A stretch of DNA of 64,000 bases from Panax quinquefolius. Lineage: Eukaryota; Streptophyta; Magnoliopsida; Apiales; Araliaceae. The translations under genes and the position numbers were made by a program. Below, one piece after another: positions 22,540 through 34,480 of this stretch. Numbering within the stretch: the stretch's first letter is position 1; each line of letters opens with the position of its first letter. The stretch lies in the NCBI GenBank assembly GCA_020205615.1, contig CM035151.1, positions 39,366,977 to 39,430,976 of the forward strand, written 5' to 3'. The notes under the pieces are model-generated. The model made no database searches. It saw only the letters and a list, made by a program, of their open reading frames with translations, and was not told the DNA's origin.

Positions 22540-22980
22540 AGCTTAATAAATAATCCAAATCATCGAATCATCCCTGCACTACAGGCCAATGATATTCTTT
22601 AGTATCACGACTACGAATTATCCATGCACTACGGGCCAAAGATAATCATGTTTTCATCAACGGTCCTGATCATGCCATAAAATAATTCATCTTTGCACCC
22701 TTGGCCGAAGAGAATCCATAGCCATAATCATAACAAAAACTGTCCATCAATGCACTACGGGCCAATGAGGACTTTTTCCACATCATTTGTAACATTACGG
22801 TCATGATTATACCGAATAATTCTTGGTCATAATCATACCAAGTCCATCTATGCACTACAGGCCACAGATGACTTTTACCACATCATTTATAACATTACGG
22901 TCATGATTATACCGAATAATCCCTGGTCATAATCATACCAAGTCCATCTATGCACTACAGGCAATAGATGACTTTCAATA
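22540..22980. repeat. interspersed array of CACTACGGGCCAA and ATGATYATACC motifs, 3' LTR D
   Basis: The phrase TGCACTACRGGCCA recurs at about 22574, 22626, 22751, 22854 and 22952, alternating with GGTCATGATTATACC or GGTCATAATCATACC. Spacing is 45-125 bases. The same array is in the other LTR of D (28235-28640) and in both LTRs of E (9938-10205 with 40761-40800; 44020-44305). It lies in the transcribed R-U5 part. Confidence 0.8.
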
Positions 22981-23254
22981 TAATATAAACATAAGGATGA
23001 TGACAATGACATAATAATTCAATAAAACAAGTTCAAGAATTAATTTATCTAGGAACCAATAACGTCCAAATTATCAACATGATACTGCTTTGTGGAGTAA
23101 AATTTAAGAATGCTCAGAAGAATATTTCCATGAAAAGATACTGGATGAAGCGCAAATATCAAGGATATTCCACTAATTTCATGGAGTATAGAAGTCAAAG
23201 CTTTAACCAACTGAGTATAATAGAATATATGAAACTGCAAATGGATTTTCGCCC

Positions 23255-23945
23255 GCCATGCGGTAATCCACGTAGACAGGTCATTTCCACAATTTAATTA
23301 GGAATGAATACAAAGGATCATTCACCATGCATATGGTAATCCACATAGACATGTTATTCTAACATAATAATAAAGAATGGAATAACAGAAGGATTCACCA
23401 TGCGTGCGATAGATTGCCTGATGAAAGTTATTCCTAACGTAATAATAAATAATGGAACTGTGTCCAGCGTGAACGCGACGAGATAGGATATTATTCCCGA
23501 ATAATAAATAACGGAATAATAAATAATGGAACCAGGTCATGCGAAATTCGCACCGACAGGATATTCCAACAGAATAATAAAGAATGAAATAACAACAAAA
23601 ATCACCATGCATGCGATAGATCGCACAGACAGGTTATTCTCAACAGAATAATAAATAATGGAACCAGGTCCGGCGTAAACGCACAAATAGGATATTCTGA
23701 CATAATAATAAATAATGGAACCAAGTCCGGCGTAACCGCACAGATAGGATTTTCAGACAGAATAATAAAGAACGAAATATTAGAAGAATTTCACCATGTA
23801 TGCAGTACTTTGCATAGACAAGTTATTCCAACATAATAATAAAGAATGAAATAACAGAAGAATTTTACCAAGTATAGGGTATCCCGCGTATATAGGTTAT
23901 TCCAACAGAATAATAAAGAATGGAATAACAGAAGTTCTCTTCATG
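23255..23945. repeat. tandem array with GTTATTCC/GGAATAAC hairpins, 3' LTR D
   Basis: About nine units of roughly 60-75 bases. Each has GTTATTCY, AATAATAAAKAATGGAA and often ends in TAAC, so that GTTATTCC and GGAATAAC can pair around an AACAGAATAATAAAGAAT loop. Between these cores lie a variable GC-richer part (CACCATGCATRYGRTA or GGTCCGGCGTAA). The partner array is at 28935-29600. It is just downstream of the TATA box on the minus strand, so it would be in the transcript leader. Confidence 0.78.
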
Positions 23946-24117
23946 AATAAGAAAGAAAGAATACCCCTTATGAGTATAATAAATAATATTCCCTACCTTA
24001 GAAAGAAGTGTACTGGATATAGAAGTAGTGAAGTAGCAGAACACTTTTCTTCTTTCTCTCTGTAGTTTATCTCTCTAGAGTTTCAGTGAATTCGTAAGAA
24101 ATAACGAATGAATGAGC

Positions 24118-24130
24118 TTCTATTTATAGA
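24118..24130 (-). promoter_or_regulatory. TATA box of 3' LTR D
   Basis: Minus strand TCTATAAATAGAAG, about 0.78 kb from the LTR start, followed by CTCATTCATTCG. The 5' LTR has the same box at 29778-29790. The 5' LTR copy would drive element transcription. Confidence 0.65.
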
Positions 24131-24220
24131 AAAATGGACTGCATAGTAACTAACTCATGAACGGTCCAGATTGATTTACTTTAATCTGACGGTCCATATT
24201 TAAAGCAAAATCTTTTAAAT

Positions 24221-24486
24221 AAAATAAAATATATTCTATTTATAATCTAATAAAATGAATAACTTTATAAAAGTATTTTGTTTTATATAAAAAGATTTTA
24301 CTATGCAAAATACTATGCAGGCACTATGCAACACTATGCATAATAAAATATAATATATTCTATTTATAGAATAACTTTATAAAAGTATTCTGTTTTATAT
24401 AAAAAGATTTTACTATGCAAAACACTATGCATAATAGAATATAATATATTCTATTTATAGAATAACTTTATAAAAGTATTCTGTTT
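24221..24486. repeat. three-copy U3 repeat carrying TATA-like boxes, 3' LTR D
   Basis: Units of about 120 and 93 bases share TATTCTATTTATA, ATAACTTTATAAAAGTATT, TGTTTTATATAAAAAGATT and ACTATGCA repeats. On the minus strand each has a TATAAATAGAATA box. Matching units at 29885-30155 in the 5' LTR. Upstream of the main TATA box, so a duplicated promoter or enhancer module is likely (inference). Confidence 0.75.
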
Positions 24487-24902
24487 TATTACATTAATAA
24501 TACCAATAAAACAAAACCGAGTGACTTATCACATAAACATCAATAATCAATACCGCAGTGCTACTATACAACCACACGACATCGCACTTTTACTACCGAG
24601 TAGTTAAACATTATTAATTCAGTAAAACTTCCGCCATTATTTTTAATAAAATATTTTTTTCGCTTTCTCATTCGACAATAGTTCCGTTCTATGGGTCCAC
24701 TAATGATTGTGCCGCTGCATTTAATATTCCCTGATAAAACAAATATTCCCCGACCAATCGAATATAATATGACAACTTGCATACTTTGCAAAATTTATAA
24801 ATACTACGCACAACTATAACATTATATCAAATCCACACCATAATATTCAAAAAAATATTTCGAGAAAATAAAATCTTTATTCATAAAATCTGGGGTCTCA
24901 CA

Positions 24903-24917
24903 ATCTCCCCTCCTTAT
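24903..24917 (-). other. polypurine tract of element D
   Basis: Minus strand ATAAGGAGGGGAGAT directly before LTR start TGTGAGACC. Element E has ATAAGGAGGGAGAT at 42641-42654. Confidence 0.88.
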
Positions 24918-25171
24918 GAAATTTCGCCCTCAAAATTTAAGTACGTACCTGGTATGCCGAAGAGGTGAGGATCCCTTGACGTCATTTCAGATTCTAATTC
25001 TTGAGGCACAACCTTTGAGTGTTGAATACGATCCTTCTTATCCAAGATTTTAACACGTATCTCCTCATACGTTAAATCTTCTGCTATATCGTTTAGTTCT
25101 AATTTACTAATGTGGTTCGGGTCGTCCACATATTTACATAACATCGATACGTAAAAAAACATTCTGAACAC
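24914..25171 (-). pseudogene. integrase C-terminal tail of element D
   Basis: Minus-strand frame with DPNHISKLELNDIAEDLTYEE and VKILDKKDRIQHSKVVPQ, then DPHLFG. This is the chromovirus tail (family: DPSHV...LTYEEQPVQILDRKEKVLRNKTIP...PHLF). The VLWRNH-ATWE segment between is missing, so the chromodomain-like fold is lost. The N-terminal part and GPY/F module are absent apart from a few codons around 25172-25240. Ends next to the polypurine tract. Confidence 0.82.
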
Positions 25172-25243
25172 ACAACATACTTGGCGGTAAAACGAGTCTA
25201 TAGGCCACAGTTCCTACTTCATCGAGGATTTCAAATGGGCCAA

Positions 25244-25600
25244 TTAAATCGAGGGTTGAGATTTCTTCTCTTCATCGATTCTTGCTTCTAGAATAACGCC
25301 CTCTTGAACCTTCTTCTTCACATTCATCAGCTCCGGGTGTGTAGCTTGAGCGATTTTAACTTTATCAATTAAAGTTGATTCTACTCGTATATTCGTCATC
25401 TTCACGTGGGTCCCTAGAGTCTTTAACTCTATCTTCATCACTTGTAAGTTATATGAAATGAGTCTTTGTGTTAACAACATCGCACTCGTAAATGCATCCG
25501 ATCTTCTACTCGACACGTCAGCTACCACGTTTGCTTTCCCACAATGGTATTGAATGGTACGATCGTAATCTTCAACAGCTCGAGTCAACGTCTTTGGCAC
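25244..25600 (-). pseudogene. RNase H tail and integrase linker of element D
   Basis: Minus-strand frame starting near [25 protein letters not shown], the end of Ty3 RNase H (family [22 protein letters not shown]). The rest, with VESTLIDKVKIAQATHPELM and KKVQEGV, fits the linker before the integrase zinc domain. Upstream, the RT palm, its FIDD box and the RNase H core are absent, so a deletion joins protease-side to RNase-H-side sequence around 25600-25780. The catalytic part of integrase after 25244 is also lost. Confidence 0.82.
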
Positions 25601-25779
25601 GTTATACGTTCATTTTAGTTGAAGAAATATTTGAGGGTTTAGAAATTCGATTTGTACTGGAGTCAATATAAAATTCGATTTCACGCTCTAGGGGTAGGCT
25701 AAGAAGTCTTCAAGAATACGTCAAGAAATTTATTAACAATAGAAATATCATTCAAACCTGTGACCCTCATCAAGATTTG

Positions 25780-26330
25780 GATAGTACGTCACATTGATAC
25801 CTATCAACTTGCTATCGTCATTCACGACGTCACCTACAGAAAGTCTGGCTTTGGTGCATTCCACACAAGGAAGTCAACAACGAAAGGACCGGGGCTCTTT
25901 ACTTATGGCTTGATATGACAATGATTGACTTTAGTGGTTTGGTTGCTTGAATTCGCATAACAGGTTGGTTAGGAATATGAAAGCTAAAAACCTTACGAAA
26001 AGCATGATGAGTAGTTAATCAATCGATTCCTAAAATCGCATCAAAGGCAAGTATTTTCAAAGAGATAAGATTAACAGGTAATGTGAAAGTGTCAATTTGA
26101 ATTAAACAAGATTTATAAATAGTGGATGTAACGAAGGTTTCTACTAACGAAGTTTCAACCAATAAGTCAAAGTCTAACTTCTCTAGAGTTAAATTTAAAC
26201 GTTGAGCGCAAGTAAGAGAGATAAAAGAATAGGTAGAACCGGTATCGAATAAGGTATAGACTTCAAGAAGAATTTATAATTAACTAACCCGTGATAACTT
26301 CGCTCGATTTGTCGTCACGAAAAAACGCCT
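25780..26330 (-). pseudogene. aspartic protease of element D, decayed
   Basis: On the minus strand FDTGSTYSFISL starts at about 26249, with the catalytic Asp-Thr-Gly-Ser at 26246-26235. About 200 bases on, FDAILGI and then D plus a stop in place of the family Asp-Trp-Leu (around 26040-26018). The active-site triad is intact here, unlike in A. Downstream sequence to 25780 has only weak traces of the RT-proximal linker. Confidence 0.8.
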
Positions 26331-26381
26331 CTCTTAAACTCTGGCTTTGGCTTGTCATGGGACATCCTTTGCTTCACTATC

Positions 26382-27468
26382 CCAAATTTAGAATTGACTT
26401 CACCATACGACAAAATTTAGCTAGGTGACCTTCTCTTCCGCAATTAAAACACGTTTTGGATTGTTTGCGTCTGCTTTGACGGATGTGTCCCTCCTGTTAG
26501 CATTTGAAACATACTGACCGGTGGTGGTCGTTCTTCTTCCTTTGAAATGGGTGCTGGTGCCGACGTCTTTACGTCATTGTTGAACCTTCTCTTCTTAAAA
26601 TGTCCATTCTTATTGTTTTGGCCATGATTACCACCGAAGTGGTTACCATTTCTGACATGTTGATTCCCTCCATGCTTACTGTCACCACTTTGATGACTGT
26701 TATCACCGGTATTATCATTTTGCCGGCTGCTCTCTTTTGGTTTGGTTGACTCATTATCGCGCTCCAATAACTGAGCTCTATTAACAACATCTGAATACAA
26801 ACACAGTTTATGAGAGATAAGATATTGACGTATCTCCGGCTTCAAACATCTTAAAAACATCCGCGTCATTCTCTCTTCATTATCAACCAAGTGGGATGCA
26901 AATCGGGACAACTCGGAAAACTTGGCTTCAGATCGCGACACTGGCCATGTTGTTTTGCTCTAACTTGATAAATTCCACCTCCTTCATGTGACGAATGCTT
27001 TGGAAAGTACTTGTCATTGAATGCGACTCTTGAACTTCTCCTAAGACATCTTGAAAAGGCCAGTCGGGTACATTTTACAGATTCCCACCAGTGATCTGCC
27101 TCTTCACGGAACATAAAGGAGGCAAATGGAACCTTTTGCTCCTCAGAGCATCCCAAGACATCAAATATCTTGGTGATCTGCTTTAACCACGTCTCCGCCT
27201 TAAGTGGTTCTGGCTTTTCCAAAAACTCCGATGGTCCCAGGTCCTTGAATTGCTTAGCGGTGACCAAACATGGGTTGCCATTGTTTCCTCCTGCATTATG
27301 AACAGGAGCCGCCTTCGCCTAATGTTGCATGAATTCTAAAAAGCTCCTAAACGTACCGTCGTTCGTCAATTGATCAGTGTTGTTGTTTACAGAAGGATTA
27401 TCGCCATCCTGTTGCACATTGTCCTGATTATTAATCTGTGGAGAATCAACAGGTCTCACAGTCTCCAT
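26382..27468 (-). pseudogene. gag: gag of element D with intact zinc knuckle
   Basis: Start chosen at the minus-strand ATG 27468-27466 (METVRPVDSPQINNQDN), about 200 bases from the primer site. One TAG stop lies at about 27320. Capsid: TAKQFKDLGPSEF, AETWLKQITKIFDVLG, FREEADHWWESV, FNDKYFPKH. The frame changes near 27000 and continues with AKFSELSRFASHLVDNEERM and FLRCLKPEIRQYL. A Lys/Asn/Gly-rich stretch precedes a CCHC zinc knuckle, CFNCGREGHLAKFC (26451-26410), complete as a motif but one base out of frame with the preceding stretch. Nucleocapsid would bind element RNA. Confidence 0.9.
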
Positions 27469-27671
27469 TGCTTATGTCAACATTTTCGGATGCCATTTTC
27501 AAATACCGCCGTAAAACAAGGGTTAATTAACATATCACATATTATCTCAGAAACTCGACCGACCAATTAAATATCAAATAAACTTAGGTAGGTCATACTA
27601 GCGAAGGAATTCCTCGCCTCTCTCCTAGTTCTTGTCTCACATCTCGTACCAGGGGGATCATATCCCTAAGC

Positions 27672-27683
27672 TTTGATACCAAC
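27672..27683 (-). other. primer binding site of element D
   Basis: Plus strand TTTGATACCAAC directly before the LTR; minus strand GTTGGTATCAAAGC. Initiator Met-tRNA type, as in B. Confidence 0.87.
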
Positions 27684-30574
27684 CGTGACGCCCCCAAATT
27701 AGGTATACATCACCCATCTTGAGTCGCCAGATACATGGTACAAAATTCTAATACAACTTAATAATATAACCGCAGTGTAATAATACAACAAAACATAAAC
27801 CGTAAGTTTGAATACAAATATTGTCTACTAGAGAGTATACAAACTCAAAAGGAGTCCTCATTACAATTATTATCACACTATTTCACGAATAATAGTGAGA
27901 CTACTAATGCACCATCTAGGACCATCACTCCGCTCCCCGACTCGCTCCAAATTTATATTCTCATTTCCTCAAGAGAACAAAGAAAGAAAGGGTGAGCTCA
28001 ACTAGCCCAAAGAAGAAATATTACGACTAAGATAATGCGTAATAAATTATCGTTAGCCTTCAACAGTGTTAAACTGATACAATATAACAACCATCAAGTT
28101 TAACTGCAGCGGAACAAACAATCCATTAAAAGATTAAAGTAGAGAATAAAATCTACTATCTTTTATGATTTAAAAGGTTTTTCATCACTTTTATTACTGG
28201 GACTCAGCTTAATAAATAATCCACATCATCGAATCATCCCTGCACTACAGGCCAAGTATATTCTTTAGTATCACGGCCACGAATTATCCATGCACTACGG
28301 GCCAAAGATAATCATGTTTTCATTAATGGTCCTGATCATGCCATAAAACAATTCATCTTTGCACCCTTAGCCAAAGAGAATCCATAGCCATAATCATACC
28401 AAAAACTGTCCATCAATGTACTACGGGCCAATGAGGACTTTTTCCACATCATTTGTAACATTACTGGCCATGATTATCTTAGAATAATTCCCCGGTCATA
28501 ATCATACCAAGTCCATCTATGCACTACAGGCCACGAGATGACTTTTACCACATCATATATATAACATTACGGTCACGATTATTATACCGAATAATCCTCA
28601 ATCATAATCATACCAAGTCCATCTATGCACTACAAAGCCACGTATGACTTTCAACATAATATAAACATGAGGATGATGACAATGACATAATAATTCAATA
28701 AAACAAGTTCAAGAATTAATTTATCTAGGAACCAATAACGTCCAAATTGTCAACATGATACTACTTTGTGGAGTAAAATTCAAGAATGCTTAGAAGAATA
28801 TTTCCATGAAAAGATACTAGATGAAGCGCAAATATCAAGGATATTCCACTAATTTCATGGAGTATAGAAGTCAAAGCTTTAACCAACTGAGTATAATAGA
28901 ATATATGAAACTGCAAATGGATTTTCGCCATTCACGCAGAATCCACGTAGATGTGTCATTTCCACAATTTAATTAGGAATGAATACAAAGGATCATTCAC
29001 CATGCATATGGTAATCCATATGTATGCATTATTCCAATGTAATAATAAAGAATGGAATAATGTATGATTCACCATGCGCGTGATAGATCAGATACAAAAG
29101 TTATTCCTAATGTAATAATAAATAATGGAACCAGTCCGCCAGTAAATGCACGACAGGATATTTCGGCGTAATAATAAATAACGGAATAATAAATAATGGA
29201 ACCAGTCGTGAAAAATTCAAGACCGATAGGATATTCCAAATGTAATAATAAAGAATGGAATAACAACAGAAAATTACTATGCATGCGATAGATCGCATGT
29301 ATAGGTTATTCTCAATGTAATAATAAATAATGGAACCAGTCCCACGAAACGCACAAAAACAGATATTCTCGACATAATAATAAATAATGGAACCAGTCCC
29401 ACAGAATCAAAGCATGCATGTGATTTTTTCGACGTAATATTAGAAAAATTTCACCATGTATGCAGTACTTTGCATAGACTGGTTATTCCAACATAATAAT
29501 AAAGAATGGAATAACTGGAGAATTTCACCAAGTATAGGGTATCCCACGTATATAGGTTATTCCAACAGAATAATAAAGAATGAAATAACAGAAGTTCTCT
29601 TCATGAATAAGAAAGAAAGAATACCCCTTATGAGTACAATAAATAATATTTCCTACCTTAGAAAAAAGAGTACTGGATATAGAAGTAGTGAAGTAGCGAA
29701 CACTTTTTCTTCTTTCTCTCGTAGTTTATCTCTAGAGTTTTCAAAGAATTGCGTAAGAAATAACGAATGAATGAGCTTCTATTTATAGAAAAATGGACCA
29801 AGATAGTAACTAACTCATAATGAACGGTCCAGATTGATTTATTTTAATCGACGGTCCATATTTAAAGCAAAATCTTTAAGTAAAATATAATATATTCTAT
29901 TTATAATCTAATAAAACGAATAACTTTATAAAAATATTCTGCTTTATATAAAAAAGATTTTACTATGCAAAACACTATGCATGCACTATGCAACACTATG
30001 CATAATAAAATATAATATATTCTATTTATAGAATAACTTTATAAAAGTATTCGCTTTTATATAAAAAGATTTTACTATGCAAAACACTATGCAGACACTA
30101 TGCATAATAGAATATAATATATTCTATTTATAGAATAACTTTATAAAAGTATTCTATTTTATTACATTAATAATACTAATAAAATAAAACTGAGTGACTT
30201 ATCACATAAGCATCAATAATCAATACCGTGTGCTACTATGCAACTACACATATTACTGTACTTTTACTATCGAGTATTTCAACATTATTAGTGGTAAAAC
30301 TTCCGCCGTTATTTTTAATAAAATATTTTTATCGTTTTCTCATTCCGAGAATAATTCTATTGCGGGGTCCACCAATGATTGTGCCGTTGCACGAATATTC
30401 CCTGATAAAACAAAATATTCCCCGACCAATCGAATATAATATGACAACTTGCATACTTTGCAAAATTTATTAATACTACCCACAACTATAACATTATATC
30501 AAATCCACACCATAATATTCAAAAGAATATTTCGAGAAAATAAAATCTTTATTCATAAAATCTGGGGTCTCACA
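27684..30574 (-). repeat. 5' LTR of element D
   Basis: Pairs with 22020-24902. TATA box at 29778-29790, hairpin array 28935-29600, CACTACGGGCCAA array 28235-28640, conserved block at 27991-28012. Differences from its partner are clustered, with many at CAG/CTG positions (for instance GTAGCAGAAC against GTAGCGAAC, and TCTCTGTAG against TCTCGTAG). Confidence 0.92.
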
Positions 30575-30579
30575 TTATA

Positions 30580-30629
30580 GCCTACGGTACTCCTACCTAA
30601 GGTTAATAACCTACGGCTTTGATACCAAC
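30580..30629 (-). other. element C interior stub and primer binding site
   Basis: Fifty bases of C between the end of D's duplication and the LTR. The last twelve, TTTGATACCAAC (30618-30629), are the complement of an initiator-Met primer site. D therefore inserted only about 50 bases from the primer site of C. Confidence 0.85.
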
Positions 30630-33617
30630 TGTAACGACCCCAAATTTCATATAATTTAATTCTCAACTTCGGTCATTAATAATACATTCAACCTCTAATT
30701 TTACATCATTAAACGATAATACAACCATTGAAATTTGCGGAATAATTAAAATTTTCTATTACAAACTATCCTCGTTCCCAAAACCTTCAACCTTTACATC
30801 TAAATATCTCAGAATCATTTTTAATACTACAATAGTTTACATTCGCAAAACATTATTACAATTCAACATTTATACATTATTCGAAACCTTAAACATGGTT
30901 CAAATAATAATAACATAACCAAAGTATATAAATCTTCAAGTATCACATCTGATTCATGTCTTTCAAGTAACACATAGCTTTACCTTGAATCTTGAACCTG
31001 CAAAAGTGGTTATTTACAAGGTTGAGCTCGACAACCCAGCAAATTTAACATTCTATCATGTTTCACATAGCACACAATTCATGCATTCTACATTTCTAAT
31101 TTATCGAGTTACATTATACAACATGCATGTGCTATCACATATCACATATAAATTGAGTTCCATAACCCAATTAACTTGGTCATATTTTGACTTTAACAAT
31201 TCATAAAGCATGGTATGTAACTCGCCACATAATCACATTTAATCCACAAACATAATAGAAACGTAAAAAACTCATTCGATGTTGTTTAATGTTTATAACT
31301 TATCTACGCTGTGATGATCCTACACAAATTGAGGATACATACATGTAAATATTAGTTTCACATACAAAATTCACGTACTCAATGTAAACTAATTTTATTT
31401 AACTATAATATTTTGTTCTTGTCTTAAAACCATTCCATGTTTCTTTAGAAACTTTTTGTCTTTTATAACCTTTTTACGCACAAAAAGGTTCTCTCATTGA
31501 TTTAATATGTAAATACTTTACGTATCAAAACATAAACCATTTATATCCCCTTCGTTTTACATTACTAGGTTCAATATAATTTCAAATGGATTTACGCATT
31601 TTATTATGTTACATATACGTTTTACATATCATTTTTTGAATTACGCTCGCATAGTTATGAAAACTTATATTTACATTACATTTCTATCATTTTCTTTACA
31701 TTTAAAGTGAGTTTTCGCGATATATAAGCCTTATATAATATCTATACATCACTCTCGGTGTTTTGTTACATGTTAAACAGCCACAAAACCACCCAAAAGC
31801 GTTACGTAAAAAATCGCATGACGTTTAATGTAATGTTCTTCTTGGTTATCTGTATCCCGTCACCGCCACAAGGCAAAAATGAGTTTTCGACACCCACTTC
31901 TTGCTTAATAGCTTGCAATCTACTTATCCAATCGTAAGGCATTTTTAGTATGTTTTCATGGCATACAAGACTATTTTTAAGAAATACTAACCTCTCATTT
32001 CGGGTTTGTTAAGTAGTCTAAAAAGCGTGCCAAAAATTGACGTTCATAGCAGTCTTCAATTTTTTTCCCAGCTTTACCCTCTCTCGCTAAAACAGTCATA
32101 ACTAATTCATTTCAAAACATTTTTGAGCGATTCTTGAGCCCACGAAAAGAAAACATTCGAGGGTACAACTGTCATTCTTTGACCATTTCCAAATTCAAAA
32201 CACAGAATTCTGGAAAATTCATTCAAGGTGACTGCCCCGAGTTGGTTAGACAGTTTTGACGCGACTCCTTTGAATGGTCATAACTCTTTGCTCCGAAGTC
32301 GGATTAGTCCGTTCCCGAGTCTATGGAAAGCTAATTCAGTGTATTATAACATATTAAAAGCCCAGAAGTTTGTGAAAATATTAACTGATCAAAACAGTAT
32401 CCGGAATAGCACGTCCCACTGCTGACTTTTAGTTTGACAAATTCGACACATTTCTTTCCAATCACCGTAACTCCCTCATCCGAGGTCGGAATGAGGTCAT
32501 TCCAAAGCCTATGGCTTCCTAACTCAATGCACTACAACTACCCAGAAACTCAGAATTTTCAAACAACATAGCTATTCCAGAATTTGACACTATAGTCACT
32601 ATTCATTCAGTTTTTATTTCTAGACATGGTTTACTAAAATCTTCACCACGGATTCATTTTAACTCCGTTTTGGTTCATTCAAGTTAGGAAATCATCAGAA
32701 CTTAGAGGGATATAACATACAATCATCAAATTAAGCTTTTAGACATAAATCAAAAGCACAAATGGTCCTCAAGCTCAGTCCCAAAAACTACCCAACAAGG
32801 TTCTTTTGTAAATCTTTTATTTTGTGAGTTTTGGTTACACTTGGATGATGTTAAGGTTTCATATCTCTAATTACAATCATTAGAACTCATTTACATAATC
32901 AATTACAAGCCAAAATAAACATAGTAAACTAACTAATTTTTTAACAAAACTAACTAAACTTCCAAAATACAAACTTTAACTAATAAACTAAATACAATAT
33001 TTAAAATAATAACATTACCAAAAATTAAATAAGAAACATACCCGAAAATATGAATTCCACAAACTAAATACGTACTCAACCAAAATTTAACTACGAAGAT
33101 CTTTATAAAAAGTCCTCCCACAATAAAGCCTTTCTCAAAATTGGAGGCCTTATTATTGGTGAATGAAACAAAGGATCAAGCCCTTCTATTTATAGGTTTA
33201 GCAAAGGGTAAAGTTCTCAATTTAGTGGATGTGGGACTTCATTTATACTAATTCTAATTTGTTTGTACTAATTTTTCCTATTTTCAACATACTGAGTGTA
33301 TTCATTCATCACGAATTCGTTTCTTAACCAATTCGATCCGTTCAAGTTGCGTTGTTTTCGTTTTATAGAGGAGAACAACAATTATCCATCAATTTAAAGT
33401 TTCCATCATGAATTCATCATCGACTTTAACCCCAAAGTACACCAAAACACACATTACAATCAAAACCCAAATTTCTCTTCTTTAGTATAAATACATAAAT
33501 TTAATTTCCGAAAATTTGTTTCTAGATGACCACTATCAAATTATAAATATCTAATAACATATAGAACATCGTAACCCACAAATTCATTAACTAAAACTCC
33601 AATTTTAAAAGAAACTC
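30630..33617 (-). repeat. 5' LTR of element C, outer end deleted
   Basis: Starts TGTAACGACCCC after the primer site. It follows the 3' LTR of C to AAAAGAAACTC and then stops at 33617, about 715 bases short of a full LTR. It retains the 0.95-kb TATA-bearing segment (32555-33515) that the other LTR lacks; the box CTATAAATAGAAGGG is on the minus strand at about 33182-33196. No coding sequence; a 65-codon frame at 32228 is LTR shadow. Confidence 0.87.
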
Positions 33618-34480
33618 GTAGTGAAAAAGGGAGTCGAGATTAAAGATATACCCGTAGTGAATGAATTTCAAGACGTGTTTCCAGACGATCTGCCTGGTCT
33701 TCCGCCAGACAGAGAAATCGAATTCGTAATAGACTTAGAATCGGGAACGTCACCGATTTCGAAGGCTCCATATCGTATGCGCAAATAGAAATGAAGGAAT
33801 TGATGATACAACTTCAAGAGCTATTAGATAAGGGTTACATTCGACCGAGTGTATCTCCTTGGGGAGCACCAGTGTTATTCGTGAAGAAAAAAGATGGATC
33901 GATGAGGTTTTGTATCGATTATCGAGAATTGAACAGAGTAACGATCAAGAATCGATATCCATTACCGAGGATAGACGACTTGTTTGATCAACTGAAAGGA
34001 GCAAAATGTTTCTCGAAGATCGACTTACGGACGAGATATCAACAACTGAAAGTGCGGGATGTAGATATACCAAAGACAACATTTCGAACCCGTTATGGAC
34101 ATTACGAGTTTTTGGTAATGTCCTTCGGTTTAAATAATGCTCCAGCAACATTCATGGACTTGATGAATTGAGTTTTTAAGCCCTACTTGGATAAATTCGT
34201 AGTAGTTTTCATTGACGACATTTTGATCTACTCGAAGACAGAGGAAGAACACACCGAACATCTGAAGATTGTTTTAGAGGCACTACGAAAGGAGGAGATG
34301 TACGTAAAGTTTTCAAAATGCGAATTTTGGATGAAGAATGTTCAATTCTTAGGCCACGTGGTGGATAAGGATGGGATCTCAGTAGACCCCGAAAAGGTCA
34401 AAGCAGTAAATAGTTGTGAACAACCAAGAACGTCGACGGAGGTGAGGAGTTTCTTAGGGTTAGCAGGGTACTATCGTAGA
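33618..34480 (+). pseudogene. reverse transcriptase of element B
   Basis: Resumes directly after C with [16 protein letters not shown] and [17 protein letters not shown] frameshift falls at PYRMR (about 33780), where the family reads PYRMAPAE. Palm motifs: [66 protein letters not shown]. One stop (34168-34170, in M-N-stop-V-F) falls just before [16 protein letters not shown]. The catalytic Phe-Ile-Asp-Asp box (34208-34219) is intact. Connection: [20 protein letters not shown]. Tekay/Del-like. Only one frameshift and one stop separate it from an open frame. Confidence 0.94.

Larger units (their letters stand above)
22020..24902 (-). repeat. 3' LTR of element D
   Basis: Plus-strand ends TGTGATGCCCCC and GGTCTCACA; pairs with 27684-30574. 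Read on the minus strand it has U3 with three repeated TATA-bearing units (24221-24486), the main TATA box (24118-24130), a possible splice donor TAAGGTAGGG (about 23990-24005), a hairpin array (23255-23945), the CACTACGGGCCAA array (22540-22980) and the conserved CTGGGCTAGTTGAGCTC block (22327-22349). Confidence 0.92.
22020..30574 (-). mobile_element. Ty3/gypsy chromovirus element D, internally deleted
   Basis: Minus-strand element, 8555 bp, innermost of the nest. LTRs 22020-24902 and 27684-30574, flanked by a perfect 5-bp duplication TTATA (22015-22019 and 30575-30579) in the interior of C. The interior reads (minus strand) gag, zinc knuckle, protease, RNase H tail, integrase tail; the whole RT core and most of integrase are missing. 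PBS complement at 27672-27683 and polypurine tract at 24903-24917 are in place. Retains a recognisable nucleocapsid, so of the minus-strand elements it is the closest to a coding parent, but it is dead as read. Confidence 0.95.
16453..33617 (-). mobile_element. LTR element C, large and non-coding, right end deleted, split by element D
   Basis: Minus-strand element inside the gag-pol of B. In + coordinates: complete 3' LTR 16453-19229, interior 19230-22019 and 30580-30629 (split by D), then 5' LTR 30630-33617. PBS complement TTTGATACCAAC at 30618-30629 and polypurine tract after 19229 set the orientation. The interior (about 2.8 kb) has no gag-pol similarity. The 5' LTR lacks about 0.7 kb at its outer end; the right target duplication is gone with it. 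A large non-coding element of LARD type is the best description. Confidence 0.88.

Noticed and set aside
22540..22980. Repeat-spacer pattern suggesting a CRISPR array
   Set aside because: Repeats are irregular in length and spacing, lie inside plant LTRs and occur in both LTR copies.
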